From positions 1,612,001 through 1,676,000 of the forward strand of contig NZ_CP102246.1 of the NCBI RefSeq assembly GCF_024599795.1: a stretch of 64,000 nt of DNA, in the 5' to 3' direction. The position numbers were made by a program, and so were the translations under genes. Source of the DNA: Enterobacter cloacae complex sp. R_G8. Its GTDB lineage: Bacteria > Pseudomonadota > Gammaproteobacteria > Enterobacterales > Enterobacteriaceae. Below, one piece after another: positions 29,976 to 38,843 of this stretch. The notes under the pieces were generated by a model. That model was not told where the DNA came from. It did no database searches and saw nothing but the letters and a program-made list of their open reading frames with translations. Every line of letters begins with the position of its first letter. The stretch's first letter is position 1.

Positions 29976-30009
29976 CCCTCTCCCTGTGGGAGAGGGCTGG
30001 GGTGAGGGC
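29976..30009. repeat. CCCTCTCCC/GGGAGAGGG hairpin with GGGGTGAGGG tail
   Basis: Perfect 9-bp arms (29976-29984, 29988-29996) with a TGT loop are followed by CTGGGGTGAGGG. It ends 2 bp before the GNAT gene's stop and is the fullest copy of this hairpin family in the window. It separates the convergent hisP and GNAT genes. Confidence 0.75.
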
Positions 30010-30010
30010 A

Positions 30011-30520
30011 TCAGACCGCACCGCACTCCAGCCGATACACCCAGTCGTCATACCGTACGCCGTCAATCTCGTACGCCTTCTCCAGCACCTGCGTTCGCAT
30101 AAAGCCCGCTTTCTCCAGTACCCGCACCGACCCGCCGTTGTCCGCCAGCACGTAGGCGTTAATCGCTTTCACGCCGGTCTGGTTAAATGCATATTCACAT
30201 ACCGCGCGCAGCGCCTCACTGGCGATACCTTTCCCCTGTGCAGCAGGCACAACCGTATAGCCAATATCAGCCTCTTCACGATTCTCTGGGCTGATCTGCA
30301 GACCGATATCGCCCAGCGGCGTGTCATCATCACGAAAACGAATCACAAAAACGTGCGCCGCCGTTAAGCGCGCAGCAAATACGCGCCGGGTCTCTTTTTC
30401 CGGCGCGATGGCGGCCATGTAACGCATGATATTGCGATCTTCCCGCAGCGAGCGGAAGAAGGCCCAGTCAGTGGGTTCGAACGGGGTGAGGTGCAGACGG
30501 GGTGTGGTGATGGTTGCCAT
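30011..30520 (-). CDS. GNAT family N-acetyltransferase (RimJ/RimL type)
   Basis: A 169-residue acetyltransferase of the GNAT superfamily. The start MATITTPRLHLTPFEPTDW is typical of the RimJ/RimL (Acetyltransf_3) branch. The acetyl-CoA pyrophosphate loop QGKGIASEAL lies near residue 93, and the late NGGSVRVLEKAGF segment is the usual fold end. The substrate is unknown; this branch includes ribosomal-protein, aminoglycoside and small-molecule acetylases. It is a single gene with its own promoter, at the hisP-yfcH junction where K-12 carries the nuclease gene rpnB (yfcI), so it is accessory. Confidence 0.85.
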   Translation of the reverse strand: MATITTPRLHLTPFEPTDWAFFRSLREDRNIMRYMAAIAPEKETRRVFAARLTAAHVFVIRFRDDDTPLGDIGLQISPENREEADIGYTVVPAAQGKGIASEALRAVCEYAFNQTGVKAINAYVLADNGGSVRVLEKAGFMRTQVLEKAYEIDGVRYDDWVYRLECGAV

Positions 30521-30564
30521 TGTTACGCCATTTCATCGGGACATGGCGTACAAATGTAACATAT

Positions 30565-31458
30565 TCATCCCACCACATCCCCCAGAGCCTCTTCTAAGTC
30601 ATACCAGCGAAACGCAAACCCGGCCGCTTCCAGGCGTTTAGGCAGCGCGCGCTGTCCGCCCAGCACCAGCACCGACGCTTCACCCATCATCAGGCGAATC
30701 ACCGTCGCAGGCACGCGTAAAATCGCCGGGCGATGCAGAGCATGGCCCAGAGCGTGAGCAAACTGCTCATTTCGCACCGGGTACGGCGCAACCATATTGA
30801 ACGGCCCACGTAGATCGTTATCCAGCAGCCAGAGAATACCGTTGACCATATCGTCGATGTGGATCCACGCCAGATACTGACGGCCATTGCCGATGGGGCC
30901 ACCCAGTCCGAGCCGGAACGGAGGAAGCATCTTCGCCAGAATGCCGCCTTTCGGTGCGAGCACCACGCCGGTGCGCAGCAGGCACACGCGGGTAGTATCG
31001 CTCTGCGCCGCACAGGCAATGCGTTCCCACTGGGCGCAGAGCTTATGGGTAAACTCGTTGTGCGGCGGCTCTTCTTCGGTCACGACCACCTCACCGAGGT
31101 CCCCGTAATAGCCTACCGCAGAGCCAGAAATCAGTACCGATGGCGGGGTATGACTGTTACGGATGAGCTCGACCAGCTTTTCGGTGATGTTCCAGCGGCT
31201 GCTGCACAACAGCTGTTTTTGCTCTTCCGTCCAGCGTTTGTCGGCGATGGGTTCACCGGCCAGGTTGATGACGGCGTCAAAGCCGTCCAGATTCTGCCGG
31301 TCAGCCAGATTTTTCCAGATGTCGATACCGGCACCCAGCACCTGACGCGCTTTCTCAGGGCTGCGCGTCACCACGGTAATGTCGTGATGTAACGCCTGCA
31401 GGCGCGCAATGAGATGACGGCCAATCAGGCCTGTACCGCCGGTCAGCAGAATCTTCAT
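30565..31458 (-). CDS. yfcH: SDR-family epimerase-like protein YfcH
   Basis: An extended short-chain dehydrogenase/epimerase-like protein (TIGR01777/SDR39U group) of 297 residues. It begins with the dinucleotide-binding motif [32 protein letters not shown] marks the conserved family segment, and the YYG motif near residue 117 provides the active-site tyrosine. The substrate is unknown. It ends with the DUF1731-type C-terminal part ([14 protein letters not shown]). It probably forms an operon with folX, 13 bp upstream in transcription direction. Confidence 0.9.
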   Translation of the reverse strand: MKILLTGGTGLIGRHLIARLQALHHDITVVTRSPEKARQVLGAGIDIWKNLADRQNLDGFDAVINLAGEPIADKRWTEEQKQLLCSSRWNITEKLVELIRNSHTPPSVLISGSAVGYYGDLGEVVVTEEEPPHNEFTHKLCAQWERIACAAQSDTTRVCLLRTGVVLAPKGGILAKMLPPFRLGLGGPIGNGRQYLAWIHIDDMVNGILWLLDNDLRGPFNMVAPYPVRNEQFAHALGHALHRPAILRVPATVIRLMMGEASVLVLGGQRALPKRLEAAGFAFRWYDLEEALGDVVG

Positions 31459-31471
31459 ACAACCTCCAGGT

Positions 31472-31840
31472 TTACGCCTGGCGCTGCCAGCTTAACGTCA
31501 TGGAGACGGAATCGGCGTAACGCAGGGCGTGAAGTTTATCGATCTCTACTTCAGCATAAGTGACCCAGTGATGTTCGCGTGCGATGTCGAGCACATCCTG
31601 AGTTAATTTTTCCAGCAGAGAGAAGCGGTTATTTTCCACGTACTGGATGATGCTTTTGGTAATCGTGCGATAGTTCAGCGCGTCATTGATGTCTTCACTG
31701 CCACGCGCCTTGTCTGCCGGATAGTGGATAATCACATTAATGACGATATCCTGACGGTTGGCGATCTCCTCGTCTTTGATACCGATAAACGTGCGTAAGC
31801 GTAAATTTTTTATACGAATAATAGCGTCATGCTGCGACAT
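31472..31840 (-). CDS. folX: Dihydroneopterin triphosphate 2'-epimerase FolX
   Basis: FolX epimerises dihydroneopterin triphosphate to dihydromonapterin triphosphate and belongs to the tetrahydromonapterin branch beside folate synthesis. The 122 residues (start ATG 31840, [20 protein letters not shown]) closely match E. coli FolX. The frame extends 21 codons upstream without conservation. The aldolase/epimerase fold segment [15 protein letters not shown] is present. It is followed by yfcH on the same strand. Confidence 0.93.
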   Translation of the reverse strand: MSQHDAIIRIKNLRLRTFIGIKDEEIANRQDIVINVIIHYPADKARGSEDINDALNYRTITKSIIQYVENNRFSLLEKLTQDVLDIAREHHWVTYAEVEIDKLHALRYADSVSMTLSWQRQA

Positions 31841-31915
31841 TGCAGGTCTTCTCCGTGTCAGTATTTCCTCCTCATAATACATGAGAGCCTGACAGGCGCC
31901 CAATCGGGCGCAGGC

Positions 31916-32545
31916 CTAAATCTCGTGCATTTTTTTCATTGCACGCTCGGTCGCCGGGCGGGTACGGATGCGCTCAAACCAGTTGTTGACTGCCGGATAA
32001 GACGCTAAATCAATGCGGTGGCGTTCATGGGTATTCACCCACGGCCAGCAGGCGATATCGGCGATACTGTAGTGATCGCCGCCGAGCCACGGCGTTTTCT
32101 CCAGCCGGTGGTTCAACACACCGTACAGGCGCTGCGTCTCTACCTGATAGCGCTCTATGGCATAAGGGATAGGCTGAGGAGCGTAAGCGGTAAAGTGGTG
32201 GTTCTGCCCCAGCATCGGCCCCAGGCCGCTTGCCTGCCAGAACAGCCACTGCAGCGTGTGGTGACGTTCGCGCAGTTCACCGCTCAGCAGTTTGCCGGTT
32301 TTCTCCGCCAGATAGAGCAAAATCTCCCCGGATTCAAACAGGCTCAACGGTTTGCCGCCATCGGCTGGCAGGTTATCGATGATGGCCGGGATTTTATTGT
32401 TTGGTGAGATGGCCAGAAAGAGAGGCCGGAACTGATCGCCTTTGCTGATATCCACGCGAATGATCCTGTAATCCAGCTCGGCTTCTTCAAGAAAGAGGGT
32501 GATCTTATGGCCGTTTGGAGTAGGGGCATAGTAAAGGTCGATCAT
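31916..32545 (-). CDS. yfcG: Disulfide-bond oxidoreductase YfcG (GST family)
   Basis: YfcG is a nu-class glutathione transferase homologue. The E. coli protein has strong disulfide-bond reductase activity using glutathione and little transferase activity. The 209 residues show the thioredoxin-fold N-terminal domain (MIDLYYAPTPNGHKITLFLEE, ISPNNKIPAI, SLFESGEILLYLAEK) and an all-helical C-terminal domain (PWLGGDHYSIADIACWPW). The ATG at 32545 is used; an in-frame TTG two codons before is less likely. It is slightly shorter at the C-terminus than E. coli YfcG. Confidence 0.92.
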   Translation of the reverse strand: MIDLYYAPTPNGHKITLFLEEAELDYRIIRVDISKGDQFRPLFLAISPNNKIPAIIDNLPADGGKPLSLFESGEILLYLAEKTGKLLSGELRERHHTLQWLFWQASGLGPMLGQNHHFTAYAPQPIPYAIERYQVETQRLYGVLNHRLEKTPWLGGDHYSIADIACWPWVNTHERHRIDLASYPAVNNWFERIRTRPATERAMKKMHEI

Positions 32546-32607
32546 TCTCAACTCCTGTCAGTGTGAAGTGTAATGCCATGACCAATGAGTATAGGTGGTT
32601 GTTGTAA

Positions 32608-33330
<723 letters not shown>

Positions 33331-33386
33331 TAAGCCCTGGCGCTTAAGGTATGATAAGGGCAGTCTGTTTTTCTGAGGAGTGACTG

Positions 33387-33938
33387 ATGAAACTGATGTT
33401 TGCGTCGGATATCCATGGATCGCTGCCCGCGACCGAGCGCGTTCTTTCCCTGTTTGCACAAAGTGGGGCGCAGTGGCTGGTTATTCTGGGTGACGTGTTG
33501 AACCATGGCCCACGTAACGCATTGCCGGAAGGCTATGCCCCTGCGCAGGTGGCGGAAAAACTCAACCCGTATGCCTCGCGCATTATCGCCGTGCGCGGTA
33601 ACTGCGACAGCGAAGTGGACCAGATGCTGCTGCACTTCCCCATGACCGCTCCGTGGCAACAGGTGCTGCTGGAAAAATGCCGCCTGTTCCTCACCCATGG
33701 GCATCTTTTTAGCCCGGATAATCTCCCGGCGCTGGCCGCTGGCGATGTCCTGGTTTACGGTCATACTCATATTCCGGTAGCAGAAAAACGCGGGGAGATT
33801 TATCACTTCAATCCCGGTTCGGTCAGCATCCCGAAAGGCGGATACCCGGCGAGCTATGGCATGCTTGATGAGAATACGTTAAGCGTTATCGCACTTAATG
33901 ATCAGCAAGTTATTGCACAGGTAGCGATTAATCCGTAA
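33387..33938 (+). CDS. yfcE: Metallophosphodiesterase YfcE
   Basis: YfcE is a manganese-dependent phosphodiesterase of the MJ0936/calcineurin-like group. The E. coli enzyme acts on bis-p-nitrophenyl phosphate, and its natural substrate is unknown. The 183 residues carry the full metal-site set: D8 and H10 (ASDIHG), D36 (LGDVLNHG), GNCDSE, then LTHGH and YGHTH. The ATG at 33387 follows GAGGAGTGACTG. It is one residue shorter at the N-terminus than the E. coli protein and forms a probable operon with yfcD 55 bp downstream. Confidence 0.93.
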   Translation: MKLMFASDIHGSLPATERVLSLFAQSGAQWLVILGDVLNHGPRNALPEGYAPAQVAEKLNPYASRIIAVRGNCDSEVDQMLLHFPMTAPWQQVLLEKCRLFLTHGHLFSPDNLPALAAGDVLVYGHTHIPVAEKRGEIYHFNPGSVSIPKGGYPASYGMLDENTLSVIALNDQQVIAQVAINP

Positions 33939-33993
33939 GTTACACCTCAACTGTAAACGCGCCGTAAGAGCGCTTAGACGAGAAGGTTTCCCG

Positions 33994-34548
33994 ATGGTGG
34001 AGCAGAGTCATTTGGCAAGTACAGAGTGGGTTGACATTGTCAACGAAGAGAATGAAGTGATCGCGCAGGCCAGCCGCGAACAAATGCGCGCTGAACGCCT
34101 GCGTCATCGTGCGACGTACATTGTTGTTCATGACGGCATGGGCAAAATTTTGGTTCAACGCCGCACGGACACCAAAGATTTTCTCCCTGGTATGCTGGAT
34201 GCCACTGCGGGCGGTGTCGTTCAGGCGGATGAGGTCCTTCTGGATTCCGCACGCCGTGAAGCGGAAGAAGAGTTAGGCATTGCGGGCGTACCGTTTGCCG
34301 AACATGGGCAGTTCTATTTCGAAGACGAACATTGCCGCGTCTGGGGCGGGCTGTTTAGCTGCGTTTCCCACGGCCCGTTCGCCCTGCAGGAAGAAGAAGT
34401 GAGCGAAGTGAGCTGGATGACGCCGGAAGAGATCACCGCGCGTTGTGACGAGTTCACGCCGGATTCGTTAAAAGCGCTGGCGCTGTGGATGACCCGCAAC
34501 GCCAAAAACGAATCGACCAAATCCGAGAAAGAAGAAGAGTCTGAATAA
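33994..34548 (+). CDS. yfcD: Nudix hydrolase YfcD
   Basis: A Nudix-family pyrophosphohydrolase of the isopentenyl-diphosphate-isomerase-like subgroup; the substrate is not known. The 184 residues contain the complete Nudix box [23 protein letters not shown] (written GX5EX7REUXEEXGU), from about residue 71. The ATG at 33994 gives [25 protein letters not shown], close to E. coli. The C-terminal tail is lysine/glutamate-rich. It ends 3 bp from the stop codon of the convergent LacI-family regulator. Confidence 0.92.
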   Translation: MVEQSHLASTEWVDIVNEENEVIAQASREQMRAERLRHRATYIVVHDGMGKILVQRRTDTKDFLPGMLDATAGGVVQADEVLLDSARREAEEELGIAGVPFAEHGQFYFEDEHCRVWGGLFSCVSHGPFALQEEEVSEVSWMTPEEITARCDEFTPDSLKALALWMTRNAKNESTKSEKEEESE

Positions 34549-34551
34549 GCC

Positions 34552-35571
34552 TTAGCAGCTCTCCCTCAGACACAGACTGGATGCGATGGGTTTCTGATCG
34601 CGCCAGTCTCCGTCATTCAGACGTTCCAGTAATGCACGTCCCGCTTCAATACCAATCTTACGATGGGGCACTGCCATCGTCGTCAGCGGCGGCTGACAGA
34701 CACGGCTGACGTCGCTGTCGCCAAACCCGACCACGGCCAGATCGTCCGGCACCTTGATACGCCTGCGCTGGCATTCGTACAGCGCGCCACAGGCCAGTTC
34801 ATCTGAGACGCAAACCAGTGCATCCAGCTCCGGCCACGCCAGCAGAAATTCAGGAAGTTGTGCGGCCCCCGTCGAAAAACTCGGCGGCATGGCGGCATTT
34901 ATCACCCGGTTAGGCGACATATGGTGGCGCAGCATCGCTTTGTACCAGCCCTGCAAATGCTGCTGGAATATCCACTGCTCCTGGTTGGCACACAGCAGGC
35001 CGATGTTCTGGTAGCCGCGTTTAATAACCATTTCCGTGAGTTCATACATGGCCGCGACGTTATCAATCCCGATGTTCATATCAATGGGATCGGCGCGCAT
35101 GGCCCCCATTTCCATGACCGGAATCGAGGCGTTCTTCAGCCAGTGGCGCACGGTGTCAGTATGTTCAACGCTAAGCAAAATCGCGGCGGCGATATTCGAC
35201 GCCAGCAGCGTTTCCAGTAATTTCTCTTCCTGTTCAAGACGATGCTGGGATTCGGCCAGCATGATCTGATATCCGGCAGGCTGCAGCACCTGCTGGAGTC
35301 CGGCGAACATTTCTGAACAACCGGCTTCGGAAAGATTGGGAACGACCATCGCGATGGTCCATGACGAGGCCGAAGCCAGCGCGCTGGCAGCAAGGTTGGG
35401 CATATAGCCTAACTCTTGTACCGCGGCTTCTATTTTTTCTCGCAGTTTATCGGAAACCTGTTCAGGCGTGCGGAGAGCACGGGACACGGTCATTGTGCCC
35501 ACACCGGCAAGCTGTGCGACATCGGCAAGTGTCACTTTACCGGTACTGCGTCGTTTTCGGGTTAGAGACAT
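34552..35571 (-). CDS. LacI-family transcriptional regulator of the PTS-transketolase locus
   Basis: A 339-residue repressor of the GntR-gluconate branch of the LacI family. An N-terminal helix-turn-helix with hinge comes first (KVTLADVAQLAGVGTMTVSRALRTPEQVS, about residues 13-41). A periplasmic-binding-protein-like sugar sensor follows (IGIDNVAAMYELTEMV, VGFGDSDVSRVCQPPLTTM). The start at ATG 35571 follows GGAAGGTGT. It is divergent from the PTS genes, and two palindromes of the type expected for a LacI protein lie between. The effector is unknown, presumably the transported sugar or its phosphate. Salmonella has a comparable regulator beside STM2340-2344, from memory. Confidence 0.88.
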   Translation of the reverse strand: MSLTRKRRSTGKVTLADVAQLAGVGTMTVSRALRTPEQVSDKLREKIEAAVQELGYMPNLAASALASASSWTIAMVVPNLSEAGCSEMFAGLQQVLQPAGYQIMLAESQHRLEQEEKLLETLLASNIAAAILLSVEHTDTVRHWLKNASIPVMEMGAMRADPIDMNIGIDNVAAMYELTEMVIKRGYQNIGLLCANQEQWIFQQHLQGWYKAMLRHHMSPNRVINAAMPPSFSTGAAQLPEFLLAWPELDALVCVSDELACGALYECQRRRIKVPDDLAVVGFGDSDVSRVCQPPLTTMAVPHRKIGIEAGRALLERLNDGDWRDQKPIASSLCLRESC

Positions 35572-35681
35572 ACACCTTCCTGCTGACAGGACGCCACTCA
35601 TTTCATCCTTCGCTTCACGTGACAGGCAGTATACGCCTTAAATCCCTTTTTTTGCTGTGATTTCGCGCCAGGATGTCAATT

Positions 35682-35695
35682 TGATAGCGCTATCA
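35682..35695. promoter_or_regulatory. Operator O1 for the LacI-family regulator
   Basis: TGATAGCGCTATCA is a perfect 14-bp palindrome with a central CG step, the hallmark of LacI/GalR-family operators. It lies 111 bp from the regulator start and 112 bp from the EIIA start. Confidence 0.75.
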
Positions 35696-35716
35696 CACTT
35701 CTGAATGTTAGATCTT

Positions 35717-35728
35717 GGTAGCGCTATC
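35717..35728. promoter_or_regulatory. Operator O2 for the LacI-family regulator
   Basis: GGTAGCGCTATC repeats the O1 core with one mismatch. The centres of O1 and O2 are 34 bp apart, close to three helical turns, so both would face the same side of the DNA. Confidence 0.7.
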
Positions 35729-35730
35729 TT

Positions 35731-35773
35731 TGTGATCCCGATCGCAGTCAATTCGTTATGCGTTGAATAAAGT
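35731..35773 (+). promoter_or_regulatory. Candidate CRP-dependent promoter of the PTS operon
   Basis: TGTGA-N6-TCGCA (35731-35746) matches the CRP consensus with one mismatch in the right arm. If TAAAGT (35768-35773) is the -10, the predicted start near 35780 puts CRP at about -41.5, a class II arrangement. The -10 is weak, as is common for CRP-dependent promoters. Confidence 0.5.
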
Positions 35774-35806
35774 TTGCTCATCTTTAGCGCAGTGTCGGGA
35801 GGGAAA

Positions 35807-36250
35807 ATGCTGAAAAAGTGGATATATGATACAACCATCACGCTGCAGGATAGCGTTGAGAGTTGGCCGCAGGCGCTGGAGATGTGCGCGAAACCGTTGC
35901 TGGAGCTGCAGGTCATTGCGCCGGAGTACGTGACGGCCATCATTGAGCAGCACCATACTTTAGGACCCTATTATGTGCTGGCACCAGGGCTGGCCATGCC
36001 GCATGCGCGGCCGGAAGAGGGGGCGAAAGGACTGGGCCTCTCATTATTAAAACTCAGGAAGGGCGTTTCATTCGGTGCGGGCGAATTCGATCCTGTTGAT
36101 GTGATCGTCATGCTGGCGGCACCGGATAAACATAGCCATATCGAAATGATCTCCGCGCTGGCCGAATTATTCTCAAGCGATGAGGACATGGCTGAATTAC
36201 ATCAGGCGAATACCCTGGAGGAAATAAAAACGGTAATCGACCGCTTCTGA
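35807..36250 (+). CDS. PTS EIIA component, ascorbate/mannitol-fructose type
   Basis: A cytoplasmic phosphotransferase EIIA domain protein of 147 residues related to UlaC/SgaA and the mannitol-fructose EIIA fold. The phosphorylated histidine is H66 in the family motif GLAMPHARPE. The ATG at 35807 follows GGGAGGGAAA; an in-frame ATG 11 codons upstream lacks one. It would accept phosphate from HPr and pass it to the adjacent EIIB. It is first in the five-gene PTS-transketolase operon and is transcribed away from the LacI-family regulator. Confidence 0.9.
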   Translation: MLKKWIYDTTITLQDSVESWPQALEMCAKPLLELQVIAPEYVTAIIEQHHTLGPYYVLAPGLAMPHARPEEGAKGLGLSLLKLRKGVSFGAGEFDPVDVIVMLAAPDKHSHIEMISALAELFSSDEDMAELHQANTLEEIKTVIDRF

Positions 36251-36330
36251 TTTAATTATTTAATCCGACTTGTCACAACATTACGCGCAAGCGTGATGGG
36301 ACATACTCTACGCAAAAAAAGGGGACAACA

Positions 36331-36603
36331 ATGAAAATCATGGCTATTTGCGGTTCTGGCCTGGGCAGTAGTTTTATGGTCGAAATGAATATTAAAAAAG
36401 TGCTCAAGAAGCTGGATATTGACGCCGAGGTTGAGCACTCCGATCTCTCATCAGCCACGCCCGGTGCGGCCGACCTGTTCGTGATGGCGAAAGATATTGC
36501 CGCCAGCGCCAGCGTGCCGGAAAGCCAGCTGGTGGTGATCAACAACATCATCGATATCAACGAACTCGAAGCGCAGCTGCGCGCTTGGTTCGAAAGACAA
36601 TAA
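36331..36603 (+). CDS. PTS EIIB component, ascorbate (UlaB/SgaB) type
   Basis: A 90-residue EIIB protein. The P-loop-like active site ICGSGLGSSFM holds the phosphocysteine C7, the layout of UlaB/SgaB and lactose-type EIIB proteins. The ATG at 36331 follows AAAGGGGACAAC. An 80-bp gap separates it from the EIIA gene, while the EIIC gene is only about 20 bp downstream. It would transfer phosphate from EIIA H66 to the sugar bound by EIIC. Confidence 0.9.
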   Translation: MKIMAICGSGLGSSFMVEMNIKKVLKKLDIDAEVEHSDLSSATPGAADLFVMAKDIAASASVPESQLVVINNIIDINELEAQLRAWFERQ

Positions 36604-36624
36604 CCCTGATAAGGCGAGGTGGAT

Positions 36625-38016
36625 ATGTTTATCCTTGAAACGCTGAATTTCGTTGTTGATATTTTAAAAGTCCCGTCAGTACTGGTGGGATTAATTGCCT
36701 TAATTGGTCTGGTTGCGCAGAAAAAAGCATTTTCTGATGTCGTAAAAGGCACAATTAAAACGATTCTTGGTTTTATTGTTCTGGGCGGCGGCGCCACGGT
36801 GCTGGTGGGGTCGTTAAATCCGTTAGGCGGTATGTTTGAACACGCCTTTAATATCCAGGGCATTATTCCCAATAATGAAGCGATTGTTTCCATTGCCCTG
36901 GAAAAATACGGTGCTTCGACCGCGCTGATTATGGCGTTCGGCATGGTGGCAAATATCATCGTCGCCCGCTTTACCCGACTGAAGTACATCTTCCTGACCG
37001 GGCATCACACGTTCTATATGGCGTGCATGATTGGGGTGATCCTCACGGTTGCGGGCTTTGAAGGGGTAGGGCTGGTCTTTACGGGGTCGCTGATCCTCGG
37101 GCTGGTCATGGCCTTCTTCCCGGCGATTGCGCAGCGCTATATGAAGCGCATTACCGGCAACGATGATATTGCTTTCGGCCACTTCGGCACCCTGGGCTAT
37201 GTGCTGTCCGGCTGGATTGGCAGCAAGGTCGGCAAAGGTTCACGTTCAACCGAAGAGATGAACCTGCCGAAGAACCTGAGCTTCCTGCGCGACAGTTCGA
37301 TATCCATCTCTCTGACCATGATGATTATCTACCTGATCATGGCGGTGAGCGCCGGGCGTGAGTACGTCGAGGCGACCTTCAGCGGCGGTCAGAACTACCT
37401 GGTCTACGCCATTATCATGGCAATCACCTTCGCCGCAGGGGTGTTCATCATCCTGCAGGGCGTACGTTTAATTCTGGCAGAAATCGTCCCGGCCTTTACC
37501 GGTTTCTCCGAAAAACTGGTGCCCAATGCGCGTCCGGCCCTGGATTGCCCGGTGGTCTATCCGTATGCGCCCAACGCGGTGCTGATTGGCTTCCTGTTCA
37601 GCTTCCTCGGGGGGATTGTGGGGTTAATTATCTGCGGCCAGTTTAACTGGGTGCTGATCCTGCCAGGCGTGGTGCCGCACTTCTTCACCGGCGCAACCGC
37701 GGGCGTGTTTGGTAACGCCACCGGTGGACGTCGCGGGGCAATGATTGGCGCTTTTGCCAACGGGCTTTTAATCACCTTCCTGCCGGTGCTGCTGCTGCCT
37801 GTGCTGGGAGCCATTGGCTTTGCCAACACCACGTTCTCGGACGCTGACTTCGGCGCCGTCGGGATTGTGCTTGGCAACCTGGCGCGCTTCCTGTCACCGC
37901 TGGCCATCACCGGGCTTGTCGTTGCGTTGTTCGCGCTACTGGTGGCGTACAACGTGTTCGCGAAAAACAAATCTGCGGGTGGTAATGCGCAGGAAAACAC
38001 CGGAGCCAAATCATGA
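36625..38016 (+). CDS. PTS EIIC component, UlaA family permease
   Basis: A 463-residue inner-membrane permease of the ascorbate-galactitol PTS superfamily, UlaA branch, with about eleven hydrophobic segments. Recognisable family segments are GGGATVLVGSLNPLGGMF, LTGHHTFYM near residue 127 and FGNATGGRRGAMIGAF late in the protein. The substrate cannot be read from sequence; UlaA relatives transport L-ascorbate but also other sugars. The ATG at 36625 is preferred over a GTG two codons upstream because of the AAGGCGAGG ribosome site. It overlaps the next gene by four bases. Confidence 0.9.
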   Translation: MFILETLNFVVDILKVPSVLVGLIALIGLVAQKKAFSDVVKGTIKTILGFIVLGGGATVLVGSLNPLGGMFEHAFNIQGIIPNNEAIVSIALEKYGASTALIMAFGMVANIIVARFTRLKYIFLTGHHTFYMACMIGVILTVAGFEGVGLVFTGSLILGLVMAFFPAIAQRYMKRITGNDDIAFGHFGTLGYVLSGWIGSKVGKGSRSTEEMNLPKNLSFLRDSSISISLTMMIIYLIMAVSAGREYVEATFSGGQNYLVYAIIMAITFAAGVFIILQGVRLILAEIVPAFTGFSEKLVPNARPALDCPVVYPYAPNAVLIGFLFSFLGGIVGLIICGQFNWVLILPGVVPHFFTGATAGVFGNATGGRRGAMIGAFANGLLITFLPVLLLPVLGAIGFANTTFSDADFGAVGIVLGNLARFLSPLAITGLVVALFALLVAYNVFAKNKSAGGNAQENTGAKS

Positions 38017-38843
38017 ATGAGAATGAGATAACCGAACTGGCGCGTCAAATTCGACTCGAGACCCTGAAATCGCTGACGCAGCTGGGATTTGGTCACTACG
38101 GCGGCAGTATGTCGGTCGTCGAAACCCTGGCTGTACTGTACGGCGCGGTAATGAAAATTGACCCGGCAGACCCGGACTGGCCTGAACGAGACGACTTTGT
38201 CCTGTCGAAGGGTCATGCGGGACCAGCCCTGTACAGTACGCTGGCGATTAAAGGCTATTTCCCGATGGAAGAGCTGAGCACGCTTAACCAGAACGGAACG
38301 CGCCTGCCAAGCCATCCGGACCGGCTAAAAACACGCGGTGTGGATGCCACGACCGGTTCGCTTGGCCAGGGGATCTCCATCGCGGGCGGCATGGCGCTGT
38401 CGCACAAGCTGGCCGGGCGGTCAAATCGGGTCTTTTGCATCGTCGGTGACGGCGAGCTGAACGAAGGTCAGTGCTGGGAAGCGTTCCAGTTTATTGCCCA
38501 CCATCGTCTGAACAACCTGACGGTATTTGTGGACTGGAATAAGCAGCAACTTGATGGCGAACTGGATGAGATCATCTGCGCGTTTGACCTGGAAGGGAAA
38601 TTCCGCGCCTTTGGTTTTGACGTGGTGACGGTGAAAGGAGATGACATACCGGCACTGCTGAAGGTCACTGCACCGGTTCCGCCAGCGGATGCGCGTCCGC
38701 GTGTGGTGATCCTCGACAGCATCAAAGGACAGGGGGTGGCGTATCTGGAACAGCTGGGTAACTCGCACCACCTGCGATTGACAGCAGAGAGCAAAGCGGC
38801 CCTCAACGAGGCGATCCGTCAGCTGGAGATAAGTCATGATTAA
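38013..38843 (+). CDS. Transketolase N-terminal subunit (split transketolase)
   Basis: A 276-residue protein equal to the thiamine-diphosphate-binding N-terminal third of a transketolase. Visible features: KGHAGPALY with H68, GSLGQG (115-120), and the ThDP/magnesium motif GDGELNEG (145-152) ending at WNKQQLDG (175-182). It needs the partner encoded next. Such two-gene transketolases occur widely; one characterised pair acts on apulose 4-phosphate in apiose catabolism. It overlaps the EIIC gene by four bases (ATGA), so sugar uptake and this enzyme are made together. Confidence 0.9.
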   Translation: MNENEITELARQIRLETLKSLTQLGFGHYGGSMSVVETLAVLYGAVMKIDPADPDWPERDDFVLSKGHAGPALYSTLAIKGYFPMEELSTLNQNGTRLPSHPDRLKTRGVDATTGSLGQGISIAGGMALSHKLAGRSNRVFCIVGDGELNEGQCWEAFQFIAHHRLNNLTVFVDWNKQQLDGELDEIICAFDLEGKFRAFGFDVVTVKGDDIPALLKVTAPVPPADARPRVVILDSIKGQGVAYLEQLGNSHHLRLTAESKAALNEAIRQLEISHD

